Shown: piece by piece, positions 7,494 through 15,245 of the stretch
Layout of the letters: each line of letters starts with the position of its first letter
Numbering within the stretch: the stretch's first letter is position 1
Origin: Pseudonocardia autotrophica
GTDB taxonomy: Bacteria > Actinomycetota > Actinomycetes > Mycobacteriales > Pseudonocardiaceae
DNA: 64,000 nucleotides
Assembly: GCF_000717175.1 (NCBI RefSeq)
Contig: NZ_JNYD01000013.1
Coordinates: 124,001-188,000, forward strand
Direction: 5' to 3'
Program-made: the position numbers and the translations under genes
The notes under the pieces: generated by a model
What the model was told of the DNA's origin: nothing
What the model saw: only the letters and a program-made list of their open reading frames with translations
Database searches by the model: none

Positions 7494-9668
7494 TCAAGCG
7501 GACTCGGTCAGGTCCTCGCCGACGCCGATCGTCTCGGTCGCGGCCACGTCCAACTGCTCCCGCTTCACGCCCTTGCCGTCCTTCCGCAGCGTCGGGGACC
7601 ACACCGTCCCGGGCTGCACGCCGGCCTGCCGGAGCAGACCGCCCACGGAGTCGTTGTCCAGCTGCTGCCACGTCGCCGGCCGGAACGCCACGAGCGCCTC
7701 CCGGATCTCACCGAGGTGCATCCGCGCCGTGCGGGCGTTGTCCATGATGGTGCGGACGTCGGCGAGGAACTCCACCTGCTGCTCCTCGGCTTCGATCACC
7801 TCGTCGTCAGCGTCTCCGGTGAGCCGGTTCGCGGCCTCCCGCATCTGCCGGGCGCGGACGCCGACCTTCTCCGACGCCACCGCGTCCAGCCCGAACACTG
7901 ACCGCACGATCCGTGCCTCGTCGCCCTCGGCTCGCAGGTACGCAAGGCCGCGGTCCTCCTGCGCGAACTGCGTCGCGTCGATACCGCGCTTGTAGGAACC
8001 GGTCCCGAGTACGCGGTCGTTCGGGTCCTGGCCGAACATCTTCAAACACGCGCGGATCACCGCGTTGTTCGAGATCGTGGTGGGCATGGTCTGAGCGTTC
8101 ACCTGCTGCGTCGCGAGAATGACAATTATCCCCAACGCTGGCCCCCTTTTTACGAGGTCCGTGACAATTGCGGCCAGCTCCTCGCGTATCGCCTTGTGCT
8201 CCTTATTCCCCTTATCGCCGTATTCGAAATAGGCTTGCGTCTCGTCAATTCCGAGGACGATTGGCTCTAGGCCGAGGTCACGACGGTTCGCCAGCGTGCT
8301 GGTCACCTTCGACTCGGGCGCTTCCTCGCGCGGCAGCTCCCGAATCACGCGGGCGCGTCGCCGCATCTCCTGCCGCAGCTCACGCAGCTTGAGCAGGACC
8401 CGCTCGATCTCCTCGGGTTCGTCGCCCACGCTGTAGCAGTGGGCGTATAGCGCGCACGGAGCGAGGTCGCCAGTGCCTTTTCCGTCGAATGCATAAACCC
8501 GCGCTCGGACGTCAAGGCCCGCCACCAATAGCGCCTGTCGCAGGAGGAACGTTTTGCCCATTCTCGGCAAAGCGCCAATGACCATATTCGCGTACGCAAA
8601 TGTGAGCGTGATCCAGTCGCCGCGCTGGTCGGTGAACATCGGAACGGGCTGGAACAGGTCCACCCCGCCCTGCTTCATCAGCGGCCACGGCTTCTGCGGT
8701 GCCTCGACGAGCGGCTGATCGGCGACGTAGAGGCTGAGGTGCGCGGCGTTGCGCTTCCCCACCGCCGGCCACACCGTGCCGAGCTCCCTCTTGAGCGCGG
8801 CAGCCAGCTCCTCGCGACGCTCGATCACCCACGTGGCCGGCACCGCGCCGGGCAGCTCGAGGTCGATCTGGTACCCGGGCCCCTGTCGGGCGGGGTCCAT
8901 AAGGAGCCGGATCTGCTCGGGCTCCTTCATCTTCGAGTTGCCGAGCTCGCACAGCGCGGCCGTCACTACCGGGGCGCGGAGTGGTTCCACGATCCCCGGC
9001 TTCACCGAGGTGTCCTTGAGCAGGCTCTTGCCGCGTGGCCGGCCGTGCCAGCCGAGGGCGAGGACCAAGGCGACGACGACCAGCACCACGGCCCACGCCG
9101 GCGGGCGGGGGATGAGGGCCAGGCCGTAGGGCAGGAACCACCAGGTGGCCACACCTGCGCCCAAGCCGACCGCGACCTCCGTCAGGCCGCGGCCCGGGAT
9201 CAGCTTCACAAGCCACACGAAGACGGCGGCACCGACGATCCCCGACAGCACCCGCGGCGCGGTCCAAGCGAGGACCGGGCCGAGCAGGATTACCGCGAGG
9301 GTGCCGGCGACCAGCCAGCGGGCCCTCAAGTTGGCTTGGCGGACACGCTGGGCCTTGAGGTAGTCGGACGTCTCCGCCTTCTCCGCGTGGGCGTGGCGGA
9401 CCTCCGCGGAATCGTGATCGTACAAATACCGACCGACGGCCCCCACAATGCGACCGAGGCCACGCGGGCTGTACAGGACGAGCAGGATCAGCAGCGCCGG
9501 CAGGTGGAGGGTGAACCGGCCGGAGCGGTAGGCGTTCCGGCGGGCCCACAGCTTCGCGGTCGACGTGAAGGTCAGCCGGTCCCGCAGCCACACGGGCAGG
9601 ATCGGGACGGTCGTGTCCAGGGCCGGCCGGGTCTCCCGGCCAGCCGTGAGGCGATCAAGCGCGGTCAT
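7494..9668 (-). CDS. FtsK/SpoIIIE-type DNA translocase, element transfer (Tra) protein
   Basis: This 724-residue protein has four hydrophobic segments in the first ~205 residues, then a P-loop domain with Walker A GALPRMGKT (365-373) and Walker B IVLGIDETQ (470-478), followed by ILATQQ. In actinomycete integrative and conjugative elements one FtsK-like hexamer moves double-stranded DNA between hyphae or cells. The C-terminal ~120 residues would carry the DNA-recognition part. Patches of the gene (about 8119-8270 and 8485-8620) use far more A/T at third positions than the rest. Start ATG 9668 lies inside the upstream small gene. Confidence 0.8.
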   Translation of the reverse strand: MTALDRLTAGRETRPALDTTVPILPVWLRDRLTFTSTAKLWARRNAYRSGRFTLHLPALLILLVLYSPRGLGRIVGAVGRYLYDHDSAEVRHAHAEKAETSDYLKAQRVRQANLRARWLVAGTLAVILLGPVLAWTAPRVLSGIVGAAVFVWLVKLIPGRGLTEVAVGLGAGVATWWFLPYGLALIPRPPAWAVVLVVVALVLALGWHGRPRGKSLLKDTSVKPGIVEPLRAPVVTAALCELGNSKMKEPEQIRLLMDPARQGPGYQIDLELPGAVPATWVIERREELAAALKRELGTVWPAVGKRNAAHLSLYVADQPLVEAPQKPWPLMKQGGVDLFQPVPMFTDQRGDWITLTFAYANMVIGALPRMGKTFLLRQALLVAGLDVRARVYAFDGKGTGDLAPCALYAHCYSVGDEPEEIERVLLKLRELRQEMRRRARVIRELPREEAPESKVTSTLANRRDLGLEPIVLGIDETQAYFEYGDKGNKEHKAIREELAAIVTDLVKRGPALGIIVILATQQVNAQTMPTTISNNAVIRACLKMFGQDPNDRVLGTGSYKRGIDATQFAQEDRGLAYLRAEGDEARIVRSVFGLDAVASEKVGVRARQMREAANRLTGDADDEVIEAEEQQVEFLADVRTIMDNARTARMHLGEIREALVAFRPATWQQLDNDSVGGLLRQAGVQPGTVWSPTLRKDGKGVKREQLDVAATETIGVGEDLTESA

Positions 9669-9921
9669 CAGAGGCCCCCTCGGGGGTGTCGTCGTGCCCG
9701 GGGCAGCAGACGGGGCAGACGCCGCATCCGCGCTCGCACAGCCCGGCTACTCGCCGGTGGCACGCAGGGCAGTAAGGCCAGGGGTTGCGCCGGGTCCGGG
9801 ACCGGGGGGACAGGGCACTGGTCCCGGTCCGGGTGCGGCCCGGACCGCTGGTCCGGAAGGCGCGGAAGAGGGCACGAAGGGCCCGGACGATGCGGTGCAG
9901 GAACACGCCGACGCGGCTCAC
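9655..9921 (-). CDS. Cys-rich small protein of the transfer operon (88 aa)
   Basis: GTG at 9921 overlaps the DUF2637 gene's stop (GTGA), and its end overlaps the translocase start by 14 bases. The C-terminal half has a dense metal-binding pattern (CPACHRRVAGLCERGCGVC, then CCPGH). The N-terminus is strongly basic and amphipathic. Probably a zinc protein; function unknown. Confidence 0.6.
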   Translation of the reverse strand: MSRVGVFLHRIVRALRALFRAFRTSGPGRTRTGTSALSPRSRTRRNPWPYCPACHRRVAGLCERGCGVCPVCCPGHDDTPEGASDDRA

Positions 9922-10628
9922 TGGGCCACCTCCTGCAGCTGCGACAGCAGCCGCGCGGACCGCGGTCCACCGACCCCGAACTCAGCGCGGACCGCCCTCT
10001 GCGACACCCGGTCCAGACCGCGCTCCTGGGCCCACCGCAGCACCTCGGGCAGGAGCGGATCAGCGCTGGCTGGGACAGGCGGTCCCTGCTGGTCAAGCGC
10101 CGGGACAGCTTCGAGCACGGGCGGGGTGTCCACGTCTGGGCCGGCCCACCGGGACCAGGGGTCCCGCCACGCCTCGGACTCGACCTCTGCCGGGGCATCG
10201 TCGACCTCGGGCAGGGGCACCCGGTCCGGGACCGGTCCGGTCTCGCGGACCAGCAGGACCACGAGGTGGACCACCGAGCCGACCACCGCCGGGGCGATGG
10301 CCCCGACAGCGACCGCGACCCACCACGGCGGGGTGATCCCGTGCGCGTGCAGGCCCAACTGGCCGGCGTTCCCGGCGACGGTCGCGACGAGCAGGGACCA
10401 CGTCATCCAGGCGGCGAACCGTGAGGCGTCCCGCGGGCTGGAGGGGCTGAGCCAGATCGTGCACGCCACGGCCGCGCCGGCGTCCACGACGATCGGCAGG
10501 AGCCACGCGAAGCCGGACGGGATCGACACGGCGATGGCCAGCCCGCGAAGGGCGTCAAAGCTCAGGATCGCCGCGGCGGACAGGACGACCGCCAGACCGG
10601 CCCACACGATCCACGGTGCGCGCTTCAC
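9918..10628 (-). CDS. DUF2637-type membrane protein with C-terminal DNA-binding domain
   Basis: GTG at 10628 overlaps the previous stop. The 236-residue product has four membrane helices in residues 1-130 (starting WIVWAGLAVVLSAAAILSF, then WLLPIVVDAGAAV), the pattern of DUF2637 proteins that sit beside FtsK-like Tra genes in actinomycete elements. The last ~45 residues (VLRWAQERGLDRVSQRAVRA then FGVGGPRSARLLSQL) look like a winged helix. A membrane-anchored partner of the translocase, of the spread-protein kind, is the likely role. Confidence 0.65.
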   Translation of the reverse strand: MKRAPWIVWAGLAVVLSAAAILSFDALRGLAIAVSIPSGFAWLLPIVVDAGAAVACTIWLSPSSPRDASRFAAWMTWSLLVATVAGNAGQLGLHAHGITPPWWVAVAVGAIAPAVVGSVVHLVVLLVRETGPVPDRVPLPEVDDAPAEVESEAWRDPWSRWAGPDVDTPPVLEAVPALDQQGPPVPASADPLLPEVLRWAQERGLDRVSQRAVRAEFGVGGPRSARLLSQLQEVAQ

Positions 10629-10741
10629 GCCCACCACCCCATGAGGAGGCCGAGGAGGTAGCCGGCGACGAGGCCGCAGGCGATGGTGCCGAACGCCCAC
10701 CCGATCACGGTGAGGGCCTCGGCGAGGGTCAGTCGCTGCAC
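10625..10741 (-). CDS. Small membrane protein (38 aa)
   Basis: GTG at 10741 lies within the end of the preceding gene, and the stop overlaps the DUF2637 start (GTGA). It has one hydrophobic segment rich in glycine (IGWAFGTIACGLVAGYLLGL). It could be a spread-type accessory to DNA transfer, judged only by position. Confidence 0.55.
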   Translation of the reverse strand: MQRLTLAEALTVIGWAFGTIACGLVAGYLLGLLMGWWA

Positions 10742-10920
10742 GGGGTCACCTCGACCTTCCCGCCGTCGAGGACGCGGATGACGGACTCGGCGTGGCTCTC
10801 GCCGATGTCGCACACCTGCGCGGCAGTCGGCGGCGGGATCTCGACGGGCTCGGGTGTCCGCGACTGCAGCCACACGACGATCACGGCGATCGCACCGATG
10901 ACGAGGAGCGCGCGGATCAT
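10729..10920 (-). CDS. Exported or membrane-anchored small protein (63 aa)
   Basis: ATG at 10920 overlaps the previous 23-codon gene. Residues 1-18 (MIRALLVIGAIAVIVVWL) are a membrane anchor; the rest is extracytoplasmic with two cysteines (C37 and C61) that could form a disulfide. It overlaps the next gene by 13 bases. Function unknown. Confidence 0.55.
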   Translation of the reverse strand: MIRALLVIGAIAVIVVWLQSRTPEPVEIPPPTAAQVCDIGESHAESVIRVLDGGKVEVTPCSD

Positions 10921-10988
10921 CGCTTGCCTCCGCCCCAGTGCAGCGAAAGTGGGCCGACGCGGAGCGTCTTCCGGGCGCGGAACCTCAT
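10917..10988 (-). CDS. Very small basic protein (23 aa)
   Basis: ATG at 10988 and TGA at 10917-10919 both overlap neighbouring genes by four or fewer bases, and GAGGAG lies about 9 bases upstream. The product starts MRFRARKTLRVGPLSLHW, reminiscent of the start of DUF4236-type proteins. Real expression is inferred from coupling on both sides. Confidence 0.45.
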   Translation of the reverse strand: MRFRARKTLRVGPLSLHWGGGKR

Positions 10989-11359
10989 CGGGCGCTCCTC
11001 GCCATCAGGGTCAGGGTGTGTGCGAGCGCGGCGGCCTCGTTGGTGGTCAGCCCCTCGTCCGGCAGCCCGTGGACCGGCAGCGTGACCGGCTGGGCGGAGA
11101 CACCGTCCTCGCCGTGCCGCACCACCATCTGCTCGAGCTGCACCGTGACCGGCTTCCGGCCGAACGTGGGGCTCTCGACGGCGACGACCTCACGGCTGAC
11201 GTGGTGCCGCCAGAGCTCACCGACCCGATCGATCTCGGCGTCGGTGATGCCGTGGTCCCACGTCCCGGAGCACCAGTAGGGGCAGGCGAGCGCCCGCTTC
11301 TCGGTGATGGCCAGGGCGTCGTAGATGGACGTCGCCGTGGGCTGGGTGGGGGCGGTCAT
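10985..11359 (-). CDS. DUF6907-like hypothetical protein (124 aa)
   Basis: ATG at 11359 overlaps the upstream stop (ATGA). It has a CPYWCSGTWDH motif (about residues 26-36), then beta-rich sequence with VTVQLEQMVV, and a helical end (TTNEAAALAHTLTLMARS). The same plan is seen in the next upstream gene, so the two are probably diverged paralogues. DUF6907 is my recollection for this Cys-Trp-Cys start and LT..EA..LA end. Confidence 0.5.
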   Translation of the reverse strand: MTAPTQPTATSIYDALAITEKRALACPYWCSGTWDHGITDAEIDRVGELWRHHVSREVVAVESPTFGRKPVTVQLEQMVVRHGEDGVSAQPVTLPVHGLPDEGLTTNEAAALAHTLTLMARSAR

Positions 11360-11721
11360 CGGGTCACCCGCCCGGTCTCGCGCTCAACGAGGTCGACGAG
11401 GTGCAGCAGCTGCGCGGCGACCTTCCGAGCCTCACGCGGGGTCAGGGCGGCTCCGACCTTGCCGTCTGCGCCCTCAAGGAAGATCTCGAGCTGCGGGGGC
11501 TGGACGTCCCAGGCATGGGTGTCGCGGGTGAGCTCCTGGTACTGGAACGCCCGGAGGGTGACTCGGCCGGGGTCGGCAGGCTTGAACGCGGCCGGTGTCA
11601 GGAGCCACGGCTGCGAGTCACACATCTGGTCGAGCAGGCCGTCGGTGTGGTGAGCGCACCAGGCGGCATGATCGTGAGTCGGTGTTTCAGTGATCAGGGC
11701 GGGCAGGGCAGGATGAGCCAC
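11356..11721 (-). CDS. DUF6907-like hypothetical protein, paralogue of the next gene (121 aa)
   Basis: GTG at 11721 is preferred because AGGAGG ends 8 bases before it; a GTG at 11730 would sit on the ribosome site itself. Near the start is HDHAAWCAHHTD, then beta-rich VTLRAFQYQEL and LEIFLEGADG, ending LTPREARKVAAQLLHLVDLV. It shares order and spacing of motifs with the downstream gene. It opens the coupled transfer operon. Confidence 0.5.
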   Translation of the reverse strand: MAHPALPALITETPTHDHAAWCAHHTDGLLDQMCDSQPWLLTPAAFKPADPGRVTLRAFQYQELTRDTHAWDVQPPQLEIFLEGADGKVGAALTPREARKVAAQLLHLVDLVERETGRVTR

Positions 11722-11759
11722 AGCCGCCACCTCCTTCTGTGCAAGGGGTGTGTCGGTTA

Positions 11760-11796
11760 GGCCCGCACCGCGGAGTACCAGTCCGCGGTTCGGGCC
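11760..11796. terminator. 15-bp stem hairpin upstream of the transfer operon
   Basis: GGCCCGCACCGCGGA (11760-11774) pairs with TCCGCGGTTCGGGCC (11782-11796) with one mismatch around a 7-base loop. It separates the membrane-protein gene at 11817 from the operon starting at 11721, so it could be a terminator or an attenuator. It is not a tRNA. Confidence 0.5.
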
Positions 11797-11816
11797 GCCT
11801 TACGTTCCGGCCGCTT

Positions 11817-12032
11817 TCAGGAGCGGCGCGGCCTTTCCGCCCGGACGACGCGCACCCACTGTGCGACGCCTCGGGCGACGATCAGACAGCCGAGGACGGT
11901 GTACTTCGCCGCCCACACGAGCGGCATAAGCCACCAGCCGAGGCAGACCCAGAACCACGCCGAGTTGCTGCCGGCGCTGATCCGCTTGACGAAGCGGAAG
12001 GGGCCGACACTCGGGGTGAAATACAAGGGCAT
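11817..12032 (-). CDS. Small membrane protein (71 aa)
   Basis: ATG at 12032 has GAGGAG about 10 bases upstream. The product begins MPLYFTPSVGPFRFVKRISA, resembling DUF4236-style N-termini, followed by one or two membrane helices (SAWFWVCLGWWLMPLVWAAK, then VLGCLIVARGVAQWV) and a basic end. No clear function; a spread or phage membrane accessory is possible. Confidence 0.5.
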   Translation of the reverse strand: MPLYFTPSVGPFRFVKRISAGSNSAWFWVCLGWWLMPLVWAAKYTVLGCLIVARGVAQWVRVVRAERPRRS

Positions 12033-12062
12033 GGTGTGCTGGGCTCCTCGGTTAGGTGTGGG

Positions 12063-12422
12063 TCAGCGGGCGTAGTTGGCGCGGAGGGCGGTGTCGCCCG
12101 CGGCCTGGTCGCGCTCGTCCGCCAACCGTCGGACGCGCTCGGTGGTGTAGGCGTTGCGCCAGTAGTCGCGTTCGCGGACGAGCTCGGCGTGCGCGGCGCG
12201 GTCGCGGCTCGTCCGGCGGGGGAAGGTCAGGACGAGGCCGAGAAGGCCGATGAGAACGAAGCTCGCTCCCATCCAGGTGTAGGCGGCGGCGAGGAGCTGG
12301 TCAGCTTCGGTGGCGCGGACGAGCGCGAGGATGCCGTACGTGATGGCTCCCACCGACAGGAGCTGCGCGGCGCGGCGGCCGACGTTGACGGCGATGGTGC
12401 GGGCGATGCGATGCTTGGGCAC
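12063..12422 (-). CDS. Two-helix membrane protein with coiled-coil tail (119 aa)
   Basis: GTG at 12422 is chosen; upstream sequence in the frame runs past the element boundary. Residues about 20-75 contain two membrane helices (LLSVGAITYGILALV and WMGASFVLIGLLGLVL). The C-terminal ~40 residues are charged and helical (AELVRERDYWRNAYTTERVR), probably a cytoplasmic coiled coil. It is the last element gene before comM. Function unknown. Confidence 0.55.
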   Translation of the reverse strand: MPKHRIARTIAVNVGRRAAQLLSVGAITYGILALVRATEADQLLAAAYTWMGASFVLIGLLGLVLTFPRRTSRDRAAHAELVRERDYWRNAYTTERVRRLADERDQAAGDTALRANYAR

Positions 12423-12483
12423 GGGACTCGGGCCTCTTCCGGGTCTCGGCCTCACCCGTCGGATCAGGGCGGGTGGGGCGTCT

Positions 12484-12530
12484 TCAAGTAGGACGCACCG
12501 ATAGTGCCCTTTGCCCTGGCCCTCGCCTGC
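12484..12530. other. Junction between the element and comM (attachment-site region)
   Basis: The comM reading frame is open from about 12,492, just after a TAG at 12489-12491, and matches the family from the FALALA motif (12507 on). Upstream sequence has no ComM character. The crossover therefore lies near 12,492-12,530. The exact core cannot be set without the left junction. Confidence 0.6.
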
Positions 12531-13775
12531 TGCGTGCTGGCCGGTGCGGGTGTGGTCGACCCCGACCGGCTCGGGGCGACGGTACTGCTCGGCGAGCTCG
12601 CCCTCGACGGGCGCGTGCGGCCGGTGCGCGGGGTGCTGCCGAGCGTCCTCGCGGCGCGGTCGGCCGGGCTGCGCCGGGTGGTGGTGCCGGTCGCCGCGCT
12701 CGAGGAGGCCGGCCTGGTCGACGATGTCGACGTCTACGGGGCCACCACACTCGACCAGGTCGTGGGCTGGTTCGCAGGGGAGCGCGAGCTGGACCGGCCG
12801 CTGGGCCCACCGCCCACGGCGGCCGCCGCGGTGCCCGATCTGGCCGACGTCGTGGGCCAGCCGGACGCGCGCCGCGCGCTCGAGGTCGCCGCCGCCGGCG
12901 GGCACCACCTGCTGCTCGTGGGCCCGCCCGGCACCGGCAAGACGATGCTGGCCCGGCGGATCGTCGGGCTGCTGCCGGAACTCAGCCGGGACGAGGCGCT
13001 GCAGCTGGCGTCGGTCCGCTCGGTGATCGGGGAGGCGGGCGGCGACCCGCTGAGCCGCGTCGTCCCGTTCGTCGCGCCGCACCACTCCTCGTCGATGGCG
13101 GCGCTGCTCGGTGGCGGGAGCGGGCTGGCCCGGCCCGGCGCCGTGTCGCTCGCGCACCGCGGGGTCCTGTTCCTCGACGAGTGCGCCGAGTTCCAGCCCC
13201 ATGTGCTCGACGCGCTGCGCACCCCGCTCGAGGAGGGCGAGGTCCGGCTGGCCCGGGCGGACGGGAGCGTGCGGTACCCCGCGCGGTTCCAGCTGGTCCT
13301 CGCGGCCAACCCGTGCCCGTGCGCGCCGGCGCGGGACCGGGACTGCATCTGCACGTCGATCGTGCGGCGCCGGTACCTCGGGCGGCTGTCCGGCCCGCTG
13401 CTCGACCGCGTCGACCTGCGGGCCCGGATGGTCCCGGTCACCGAAATCGGCGGCGCGGGCGAGGCGGAGGAGGACACCGCCACGGTCCGTGCACGGGTGC
13501 TCGCCGCCCGGGCGGCCGCGGCGGAGCGATGGTCGGCGCACGGGTGGCGGACCAACGCCGAGGTCCCCGGCCCGGCGCTGCGGCGCACCTTCGGCCTGCC
13601 CCGCACCGTCGTCCGGCCGTTGGAGGAGCGGATGCGGGCGGGCGAGCTGTCCGCACGCGGGGCGGACCGAGCGCTTCGGGTCGCGTGGACGCTCGCCGAT
13701 CTGGCGGGCGCCACGTCGCCGGACCGGGAGACCGTGGACAACGCGCTGTACTACCGCGAGCGGGGTGCGGCGTGA
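12504..13775 (+). pseudogene. comM: comM (YifB, Mg-chelatase-like AAA+ helicase), 5' part removed by element insertion
   Basis: The frame from GTG 12504 gives 423 residues against about 500 in the family; the N-terminal ~95 residues before FDLALA are absent. Retained are Walker A GPPGTGKT (140-147), Walker B VLFLDECAEF (221-230), the cysteine motif NPCPCAPARDRDCIC (269-283) and the C-terminal lid. ComM/YifB helps branch migration of incoming DNA during transformation in other bacteria. Here it would lack the Lon-like N-terminal part, and no ribosome site precedes GTG 12504, so it is probably inactive while the element is present. It is coupled to dprA (GTGA). Confidence 0.8.
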
Positions 13776-14929
13776 CCGCCGCGGCGCCCCGCCCGATCGT
13801 GGTGGCCGAAGAGGTCCTGCGGGCGCGGGCGTACCTGCTGCGGGTCGCCGAGCCGTCCGCGCTCCACACCGGGAGGCTCGTCGACCTGCTCGGCCCGGTC
13901 GCGGCCGCCGACGCGATCCGGCGCGGCGACGTCCCCGAGCGCGTGGCGGACGAGACCTCCGCGCGGCGCGGGGCGGACCGTGTCGACGCCGACCTCGCGG
14001 CGGCCGCCGACTGTGGCGCGCGGCTGGTCGTGCCCGAGGACCCGGACTGGCCGCAGTGGCCGTTCGCGTGCTTCGGCCTCACGGACAAGAAGGAGCTGGC
14101 ACCGCCGCTGGGGTTGTGGGTGCGGGGGACCGGCTCGCTGGCAGACCTCACGGACCGGGCGGTCGCGATGGTCGGCGCCCGCGCGGCCAGCGGCTACGGC
14201 ACCCACACCGCCGCGGAGCTCGGAGCCGGGCTCGCCGCGGCCGGGCAGACGGTGGTGTCGGGCGCGGCGATCGGGATCGACGGGGCCGCCCACCGCGGGG
14301 CTCTGGCCGGCGGCGGACCCACGATCGCGGTGCTGGCGTGCGGGCTCGACCGGGCCTATCCCACCTCCCACGCCGGGTTGATCGACCGCGTCGCCCGTCA
14401 GGGGCTGGTGGTGTCCGAGTACCCGCCGGGCGCGGTGCCGGCGCGGCACCGGTTCCTGGTGCGGAACCGGCTCATCGCGGCGCTGTCGGTGGGCACGGTG
14501 GTGGTCGAGGCGGCGCTGCGGAGCGGGGCGCAGCGCACGGCGTCCGACGCCCGCGAGCTCGGCACCGTGCTCATGGCGGTTCCGGGGCCGGTGACCTCGG
14601 CGGCCTCCGCGGGCTGCCACGAGCTGATCCGGCAGGGCGCCCTCCTGGTCACCCGGGCCGAGGAGATCACCGAGGCGACCGGGCGGCTGGGGGTGGAACT
14701 GGCCCGCGAACCGGAGCGGCCGCAGCGGCGCACGGACGTCCTCGATGAGACCCAGGCCCGCGTGCACGACGCCCTGCCCCCGCGCGCCGCCCGCGACATC
14801 GCCTGGCTGGCGGTCGAGGCGGGTCTGGAGCAGGACACCGTCCGTTCCGCGCTGGTCGAGCTGGAGCGCCGCGGCCTCGCCGAGTTCCACGAGGGGCGGT
14901 GGCAGCGGTCGGTGGGAGGGGGTGGGTGA
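13772..14929 (+). CDS. dprA: DNA-processing protein DprA
   Basis: GTG at 13772 overlaps the comM stop. The 385-residue protein has the Rossmann-like DprA domain: VAMVGARAASGYG (about 130-142), VSGAAIGIDGAAHRGAL (about 165-181), the PGAVPARHRFLVRNRLIAAL region, and a C-terminal winged helix (from RDIAWLAVEAGLEQDTVRSA). DprA protects incoming single-stranded DNA and loads RecA. If dprA is transcribed through comM, its supply may depend on whether the element provides a promoter, which I cannot see. Confidence 0.9.
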   Translation: MTAAAPRPIVVAEEVLRARAYLLRVAEPSALHTGRLVDLLGPVAAADAIRRGDVPERVADETSARRGADRVDADLAAAADCGARLVVPEDPDWPQWPFACFGLTDKKELAPPLGLWVRGTGSLADLTDRAVAMVGARAASGYGTHTAAELGAGLAAAGQTVVSGAAIGIDGAAHRGALAGGGPTIAVLACGLDRAYPTSHAGLIDRVARQGLVVSEYPPGAVPARHRFLVRNRLIAALSVGTVVVEAALRSGAQRTASDARELGTVLMAVPGPVTSAASAGCHELIRQGALLVTRAEEITEATGRLGVELAREPERPQRRTDVLDETQARVHDALPPRAARDIAWLAVEAGLEQDTVRSALVELERRGLAEFHEGRWQRSVGGGG

Positions 14930-15137
14930 GGGCCTTCGGCGAGCGCTGGCGTTCATCCCGGCGAGCGGGCGGTCGGTGTGCAGGAGGGTGAGGCGAGGAC
15001 GGCTCGGAGGGGCGACCGGCGTGGGTCGTTGACCCCGGCTCGCCCGACACGCACCGTCGACGGATGGCCCGCCCGATCGTGAGACGCCGCCGGAGGACAG
15101 GTCCGAGAGCGGGCACGTCGACCCGACCGGGAGCGAG

Positions 15138-15245
15138 GCCGCGGACGAGCTCGCCGTCCCGAGTGGGCGCGGGGCCGCGGACGAGCTCGCCTTCCCGACC
15201 CGGGGTGAGGCCGTGAACGAGCGCGCCAGTTCGACGGGACGCGGC
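15138..15245 (+). repeat. Three imperfect 36-bp direct repeats upstream of and into xerC
   Basis: Units start at 15138, 15174 and 15210 with the shared core GCCGCGGACGAGCTCGCC (the third is diverged and holds the GTG start of xerC). The period equals 12 codons in the xerC frame, giving peptides [24 protein letters not shown] and [12 protein letters not shown]. The frame is open back to 15033 but has no usable start codon, so the repeats may be the remains of a longer N-terminus. The rest of the gap 14930-15137 shows no gene. Confidence 0.6.

Larger units (their letters stand above)
1..12503. mobile_element. Right part of an integrated phage/ICE-like element inserted in comM
   Basis: The region holds tail-type phage genes, a WhiB-domain protein, prim-pol and helicase-like replication proteins, an excisionase-like protein, an XRE repressor, an FtsK-type translocase and a DUF2637 membrane protein, ending where comM starts abruptly at about 12,504. 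Nearly all minus-strand genes overlap by 1 to 14 bases, as in compact phage or AICE operons. No integrase is visible, so the left end and probably the integrase lie outside the window. The replication plus FtsK/DUF2637 set is typical of actinomycete integrative conjugative elements, while the left plus-strand genes look phage-like. Confidence 0.85.

Noticed and set aside
11760..11796. Possible tRNA fragment suggested by the 15-bp stem
   Set aside because: No D- or T-arm consensus, no anticodon arm; only one stem-loop is present.
12473..14929. Long plus-strand frame covering the comM region before dprA
   Set aside because: Its first ~430 codons are a shadow of comM (Arg/Gly/Ala-rich, no family); only the part from GTG 13772 is DprA.
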